Below, piece by piece: positions 60,240-64,000 of a DNA stretch of 64,000 nt. The DNA lies in assembly GCF_900094595.1 (NCBI RefSeq), contig NZ_FMAD01000002.1, positions 558,001 to 622,000 of the forward strand, written 5' to 3'. The notes beneath the pieces were generated by a model. That model made no database searches and had not been told where the DNA came from. It worked only from the letters and a program-made list of their open reading frames with translations. The stretch is from Cupriavidus alkaliphilus. Its GTDB lineage: Bacteria > Pseudomonadota > Gammaproteobacteria > Burkholderiales > Burkholderiaceae. The stretch's first letter is position 1. Every line of letters starts with the position of its first letter. The translations under genes and the position numbers were made by a program.

Positions 60240-61028
60240 ATGGATCTGGGACTGCGCGGCAAGCATGCGCTGGTATGCGGCGCCAGCAAGGGCCTGGGCT
60301 TCGCCTGCGCCGATGCGCTGGCGGCCGAGGGCGTCGACGTGGTGATCGTGGCGCGCGGCGCCGAGGCGCTGGAAAAGGCCGCGGCCGACCTGCGCGCGCG
60401 CCATGGCCGCCGCGTGATCGCGGTGGCGACCGACATCACCACGCCCGAGGGCCGCAAGGCGGCGCTCGACGCCGCCGCCAAGCTCGGCGATCTCGACATC
60501 CTGGTCAACAACGCCGGCGGCCCGCCGCCGGGCAATTTCCGCGACTGGGAGCGCAGCGACTGGCTGGCAGCGCTCGACGCCAACATGCTGACCCCGATCG
60601 AGCTGATCAAGGCCACCGTCGACGGCATGATCGCGCGCAAGTGGGGCCGCATCATCAATATCACCAGCGGCGCGGTCAAGGCGCCGATCGATGTGCTGGG
60701 GCTGTCCAACGGCGCGCGCTCCGGCCTGACCGGCTTCGTTGCCGGCGTCGCGCGCGAAGTGGCGCAGCACGGCGTCACCATCAACAACCTGCTGCCGGGC
60801 CCGTTCAATACCGACCGCCTGTTCAAGACCATGGAAGGCGGCGCGAAGAAGGCCGGCCTGAGCATCGAGGAAGTGGCGCAGCGCCGCGCCGCGGCCAACC
60901 CGTCGCGCCGCTTCGGCGAGCCGGCCGAGTTCGGCGCCACCTGCGCCTTCCTGTGCAGCCGCCATGCCGGCTACATCACCGGCCAGAACATCCTGCTCGA
61001 CGGCGGCGCCTTCCCTGGCACGTTCTGA
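60240..61028 (+). CDS. SDR family oxidoreductase with substituted catalytic Tyr/Lys
   Basis: 262 residues, classical SDR fold. NAD(P)-binding GASKGLG (14-20), LDILVNNAGG, and catalytic Ser143 in ITSGAVKAP are present. The YxxxK motif is not: the aligned stretch SNGARSGL gives Ser156 and Arg160 in the Tyr and Lys positions. C-terminal YITGQNILLDGG is typical. GGGAGAAACAC lies upstream of the ATG. Function unknown; the usual dehydrogenase chemistry is doubtful. Confidence 0.87.
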   Translation: MDLGLRGKHALVCGASKGLGFACADALAAEGVDVVIVARGAEALEKAAADLRARHGRRVIAVATDITTPEGRKAALDAAAKLGDLDILVNNAGGPPPGNFRDWERSDWLAALDANMLTPIELIKATVDGMIARKWGRIINITSGAVKAPIDVLGLSNGARSGLTGFVAGVAREVAQHGVTINNLLPGPFNTDRLFKTMEGGAKKAGLSIEEVAQRRAAANPSRRFGEPAEFGATCAFLCSRHAGYITGQNILLDGGAFPGTF

Positions 61029-61082
61029 TCCGCAGTGTCCTGACGTTACCCGTACCCCGCAAGAGGAAGAAAGGAAGCCCTG

Positions 61083-61490
61083 ATGACCCGGCCCCCTGTG
61101 CCCCGTATAGCGCTGATCGCCCATGACCACAAGAAGGACGACATCGTCGCCTTCGCCGCGCGCCATCGCGCCTTTCTGTCGCAGTGCGAACTGCTTGCCA
61201 CCGGTACCACCGGCGGGCGCCTGATCGACGAAGTCGGGCTCGACGTTATGCGCATGCTGTCGGGCCCGTGGGGCGGCGACCTGCAGATCGGCGCGCAGCT
61301 GGCCGAAGGGCGCGTCAGCGCGGTGGTGTTCCTGCGCGACCCGATGACGCCGCAGCCGCACGAACCCGATATCAACGCGCTGGTGCGCGCCTGCGACGTG
61401 CACAACGTGCCGTGCGCGACCAACGTGGCCAGCGCCGAGTTGCTGCTGGCAGGGCTTGCGCGCGAGAACGGCGCGGCGCAGGCCGGCTGA
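61083..61490 (+). CDS. mgsA: Methylglyoxal synthase
   Basis: 135 residues converting dihydroxyacetone phosphate to methylglyoxal and phosphate. [23 protein letters not shown], and [17 protein letters not shown] with catalytic Asp66 (E. coli Asp71) are all present. AAGGAAGCCCTG precedes the ATG. It follows the SDR gene by 54 nt. Confidence 0.94.
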   Translation: MTRPPVPRIALIAHDHKKDDIVAFAARHRAFLSQCELLATGTTGGRLIDEVGLDVMRMLSGPWGGDLQIGAQLAEGRVSAVVFLRDPMTPQPHEPDINALVRACDVHNVPCATNVASAELLLAGLARENGAAQAG

Positions 61491-61540
61491 AATTCCCCGC
61501 ATTCCCGATCGATGCCTCACCAAAACAAGGAGCGACGCAG

Positions 61541-62518
61541 ATGAGCAAAGCCATCCGGATCGAGCAGACCGGCGGTCCCGAAGTCATGCAGTGGGTCGAT
61601 GTACAGGTGGGCGAACCCGGCCCCGGCGAAGTGCGCGTGCGCCACGAGGCGGTGGGCCTGAACTATATCGATGTCTATTTCCGCACCGGGCTGTACAAGC
61701 AGCCGCTGCCTGGCGGGCTGGGCATGGAAGGCGCCGGCGTGGTCGAGGCGGTGGGCGAGGGCGTGCGCCACGTTGCCGTGGGCGACCGCGTGGCCTACGC
61801 CGGCCGTCCTACCGGCGCCTATGCGCAGGTGCGGGTAATGCCGGCCGATATCGTGGTGCGGCTGCCCGATGCGATCCCGTTCGACACCGCCGCAGCGATG
61901 ATGCTGCAGGGGCTGACGGCGCAGTACCTGATCCGCGACAGCTACAAGGTGCAGCCGGGCGACACCGTGCTGCTGCACGCGGCCGCGGGCGGCGTCGGGC
62001 TGATCGCGTGCCAGTGGCTGAAGGCGCTGGGCGTGACCGTGATCGGCACCGTCGGCAGCGACGAGAAGGCCGAACTGGCGCGCGCCAACGGCTGCGCCCA
62101 CACCATCGTCTATACGCGCGAGTCGTTCGTGGAGCGGGTCAGGGAGATCACCAACGGCAAGGGCGTGCCGGCGGTCTATGACTCGATCGGCGCGGATACT
62201 TTCCGCGGCTCGCTCGACTGCCTGGCGCCGCGCGGCACCATGGTCAGCTTCGGCAACGCTTCGGGTCCGGTGCCCCCGTTCGACCTGTCGGTGCTGGGCA
62301 ACAAGGGCTCGCTGCGGCTGACGCGGCCGACGCTGATGACCTACGTGGTGCACCGCGAACTGCTCGAGCCGATGGTGGCCGACCTGTTCGACGCCGTCAC
62401 CACCGGCAAGGTCAAGGTCGATATCCGCCAGCGCTACGCGCTGTCCGAAGTGGCGCAGGCGCACCGCGACCTGGAAGCGCGCAAGACCACCGGCTCGACC
62501 ATCCTGCTGCCGCACTGA
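61541..62518 (+). CDS. NADPH:quinone oxidoreductase (zinc-independent MDR, QorA-like)
   Basis: 325 residues. The N-terminal GroES-like domain contains GLNYIDVYFRTGLYKQPLPGGLGMEGAGVV. The Rossmann domain has LLHAAAGGVGLIACQWLKALG, the quinone-reductase NADPH motif. No zinc-binding Cys/His set. AAGGAGCGACGCAG precedes the ATG. Codirectional with mgsA, 50 nt apart. Confidence 0.92.
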   Translation: MSKAIRIEQTGGPEVMQWVDVQVGEPGPGEVRVRHEAVGLNYIDVYFRTGLYKQPLPGGLGMEGAGVVEAVGEGVRHVAVGDRVAYAGRPTGAYAQVRVMPADIVVRLPDAIPFDTAAAMMLQGLTAQYLIRDSYKVQPGDTVLLHAAAGGVGLIACQWLKALGVTVIGTVGSDEKAELARANGCAHTIVYTRESFVERVREITNGKGVPAVYDSIGADTFRGSLDCLAPRGTMVSFGNASGPVPPFDLSVLGNKGSLRLTRPTLMTYVVHRELLEPMVADLFDAVTTGKVKVDIRQRYALSEVAQAHRDLEARKTTGSTILLPH

Positions 62519-62539
62519 AAGCGGTTTTGCGCGGGCATG

Positions 62540-62578
62540 AAAAATCCCCGGGGCACCGAGTGTCCCGGGGATTTTTTT
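62540..62578. terminator. Strong bidirectional terminator
   Basis: AAAAATCCCCGGG pairs with CCCGGGGATTTTT around an inner CAC/GTG extension, followed by a T-run on +. Separates the quinone oxidoreductase (+) from the convergent DUF1232 gene (-). Confidence 0.9.
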
Positions 62579-62588
62579 GTTGGCGGCT

Positions 62589-62882
62589 TCAGTGCGGCCG
62601 GACCGTGGTAGCGGTGGCGCGCGCCTGCGCCTGGCGCAGGATATGCGGCGGCAGGCGCTTGAGGATCAGGTGCACCGCGAGCGGGATCAGCACCACGTCA
62701 TCGACCAGCCCCAGGCCCGCAACCACGTCAGGCACCAGGTCGATCGGCGAGATCGCGTAGAACAGCAGGCCGATGGCGGCGGGCTTGAGCCACGCCGGCG
62801 CGTCCGGATGACGCAGCGCGTACCAGAACAGGCGGCCGTCGCGGCGAACCAGCGTCCACAGGGCCGAAAAACGCTTCAACAT
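62589..62882 (-). CDS. DUF1232 (YkvA-like) small membrane protein
   Basis: 97 residues. AAIGLLFYAISPIDLVPDVVAGLGLVDDVVLI is the DUF1232 motif, a hydrophobic hairpin. GGAGGCCTCTC (reverse strand) precedes the start. Function unknown. Confidence 0.88.
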   Translation of the reverse strand: MLKRFSALWTLVRRDGRLFWYALRHPDAPAWLKPAAIGLLFYAISPIDLVPDVVAGLGLVDDVVLIPLAVHLILKRLPPHILRQAQARATATTVRPH

Positions 62883-63002
62883 GAGAGGCCTCCTTCACAT
62901 GGCGGGCGCCTGAGACTGGCGCATACGCAGAGAGGTTGGGCCGGTGTGGCGGGCTTCAAGTTCCGCGGGTGCGCGGAGATGCCTTGGAGGCTGCCCCCGC
63001 TG

Positions 63003-63040
63003 CGGTTTTGCTCTCCTCTCCCCATGAAGGGGAGAGGGAG
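63003..63040. repeat. REP-like dispersed element, copy 3
   Basis: GGTTTTGCTCT followed by the perfect hairpin CCTCTCCCC (63015-63023) / GGGGAGAGG (63029-63037), loop ATGAA. Same signature as 43848-43880 and, inverted, 58565-58599. Confidence 0.6.
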
Positions 63041-63078
63041 CAGAGGGCCCGGACAAGCTCGGGCGGCGATGGCGCGGT

Positions 63079-64000
63079 TTAGCCCGGAATCTTCCCTTCC
63101 ACGCCCTCGACATAGAACTTCACGCCGTGCAGGAATTTGTCGTCCGCGACCTGGTCCTTGGCCAGCTGTTCCTTGCCGGTGTTGTCCTTGATCGGGCCCT
63201 TCCAGATCGGCGCGGTGCCGTCGATGATGCCCTTCTTGCGTTCGTCGACCAGGGCCTTGACCTCAGCCGGCACGTCGGCGTTGTAGCTCTTCAGGTCGAT
63301 CATGCCTTCCTTCAGGCCCCACCACGTGGTGCTGTTCTTCCACTGGTTGTTCAGCACGTCTTCCACCACCTTGTTGTAGTAGACGCCCCACGAGATCACC
63401 GACGCGGCCAGGTGGGCCTTGTCACCGAACTTGGTCATGTCGCTGTCCCAGCCGAAGGCATGCACGCCTTTCTCCTGCGCGGTCTGCACCACGGCGGCGG
63501 AGTCGGTGTTCTGCATCAGCATGTCGACGCCCTGGCCGATCAGCGTGGTCGCGGCTTCGCGTTCCTTGCCCGGATCGAACCACTTGTTGACCCACACCAC
63601 CTTGACCGTGGCGTTCGGGTTGACGCTGCGCGCGCCCAGCGTGAACGAGTCGATATTGCGGATCACCTCGGGGATGGGCACCGACGCCACCACGCCCATC
63701 TTGCCGGTCTTGCTCATCTTGCCGGCGACCACGCCTGCCAGGTAGGCGCCCTCATAGGTGCGCACGTCGTACTGGGCCAGGTTGTCGGCGGTCTTGAAGC
63801 CGGTGGCGTGCTCGAACTTCACGTCCGGGAATTCCTTCGCCACCTTGAGCATCGACTCCATGTAGCCGAAGGTGGTGCCGAAGATCAGCTTGTTGCCCTG
63901 GCTGGCCAGGTCGCGGAACACGCGCTCGGCGTCGGCGGCGGATTCGGGCACGTTCTCGACGAAGGTGGTCTTGACCTTGTTGCCGAACTTCTCTTCGACC
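63079..64000 (-). CDS. BMP-family ABC transporter substrate-binding protein, 5' end outside the window
   Basis: The open frame runs off the right edge, so the signal peptide and first lobe are missing; about 306 residues are visible. Motifs: NKLIFGTTFGYMESMLKVAKEFPDVKFEHATG, AYLAGVVAGKMSKTGKMGVVASVPIPEV, and AQEKGVHAFGWDSDM. The family (PnrA/Med-like) binds purine nucleosides or related ligands. A GTG inside the frame at 63951 is not taken as the start because coding sequence (KFGNKVKTTFVENVPES) continues upstream. Confidence 0.88.
   Translation of the reverse strand, partial: VEEKFGNKVKTTFVENVPESAADAERVFRDLASQGNKLIFGTTFGYMESMLKVAKEFPDVKFEHATGFKTADNLAQYDVRTYEGAYLAGVVAGKMSKTGKMGVVASVPIPEVIRNIDSFTLGARSVNPNATVKVVWVNKWFDPGKEREAATTLIGQGVDMLMQNTDSAAVVQTAQEKGVHAFGWDSDMTKFGDKAHLAASVISWGVYYNKVVEDVLNNQWKNSTTWWGLKEGMIDLKSYNADVPAEVKALVDERKKGIIDGTAPIWKGPIKDNTGKEQLAKDQVADDKFLHGVKFYVEGVEGKIPG

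Overview
The window is a G+C-rich bacterial chromosome segment with dense, mostly housekeeping gene content. Its gene orders (rpsP-rimM-trmD-rplS; rng-maf-rlmH-rsfS-nadD-hemF-purD-yebC; etfBA-acyl-CoA dehydrogenase; waaC/msbA-type LPS genes) and protein sequences point to a betaproteobacterium of the Burkholderiales, most likely Cupriavidus/Ralstonia. That placement is recalled knowledge, not a search result. I see no rRNA, tRNA, CRISPR array, insertion sequence, phage gene or replication origin.

Layout. 0-6.1 kb: ComEA-like protein, uracil permease, cysM, mltB (reverse), then a histone-deacetylase-family gene coupled to a crotonase that lacks both catalytic glutamates. 6.1-8.8 kb: the methionine ABC importer metNIQ behind a leader carrying an inverted repeat and a terminator-like hairpin. 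9-12.6 kb: etfBA and an acyl-CoA dehydrogenase, a beta-oxidation electron-transfer module. 12.7-19 kb: dadA divergent from an Lrp-type regulator, a radical SAM protein, small membrane or exported proteins, and a sorbosone-dehydrogenase-like beta-propeller. 19-26.8 kb: the ribosomal/tRNA-modification operon, a Nudix CoA hydrolase, TrhO and dnaE. 26.8-32.6 kb: LPS genes (three glycosyltransferases, msbA, heptosyltransferase). 32.8-44.1 kb: an AhpD-like protein, exported hypotheticals, the rng-to-yebC block, a HerA/YjgR-type ATPase and a small DUF3149-type protein. 44.2-46.4 kb: upp and an NiaP-like MFS transporter.

47-59.1 kb is the most distinctive region: a complete aerobic nicotinate (vitamin B3) degradation cluster. 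nicC-nicA-nicB run leftward. nicE-nicD-nicX-nicF run rightward from a shared control region with two copies of the same 12-bp operator-like sequence, each just downstream of a -10-like box. A TetR gene (nicS-like), a second complete molybdenum-cofactor (Moco) subunit gene and a MarR gene (nicR-like) complete it. The pathway would be nicotinate -> 6-hydroxynicotinate -> 2,5-dihydroxypyridine -> N-formylmaleamate -> maleamate -> maleate -> fumarate. The Moco-like domain of the triheme NicB has lost the signature loops that are intact in the separate 759-residue subunit. This suggests a three-component nicotinate dehydrogenase in which one large subunit has become a cytochrome carrier on a dead Moco scaffold.

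59.2-64 kb: an EamA-type transporter, an SDR with a substituted catalytic Tyr/Lys pair, mgsA, a quinone oxidoreductase, a DUF1232 protein, and a BMP-family ABC substrate-binding protein cut by the window end.
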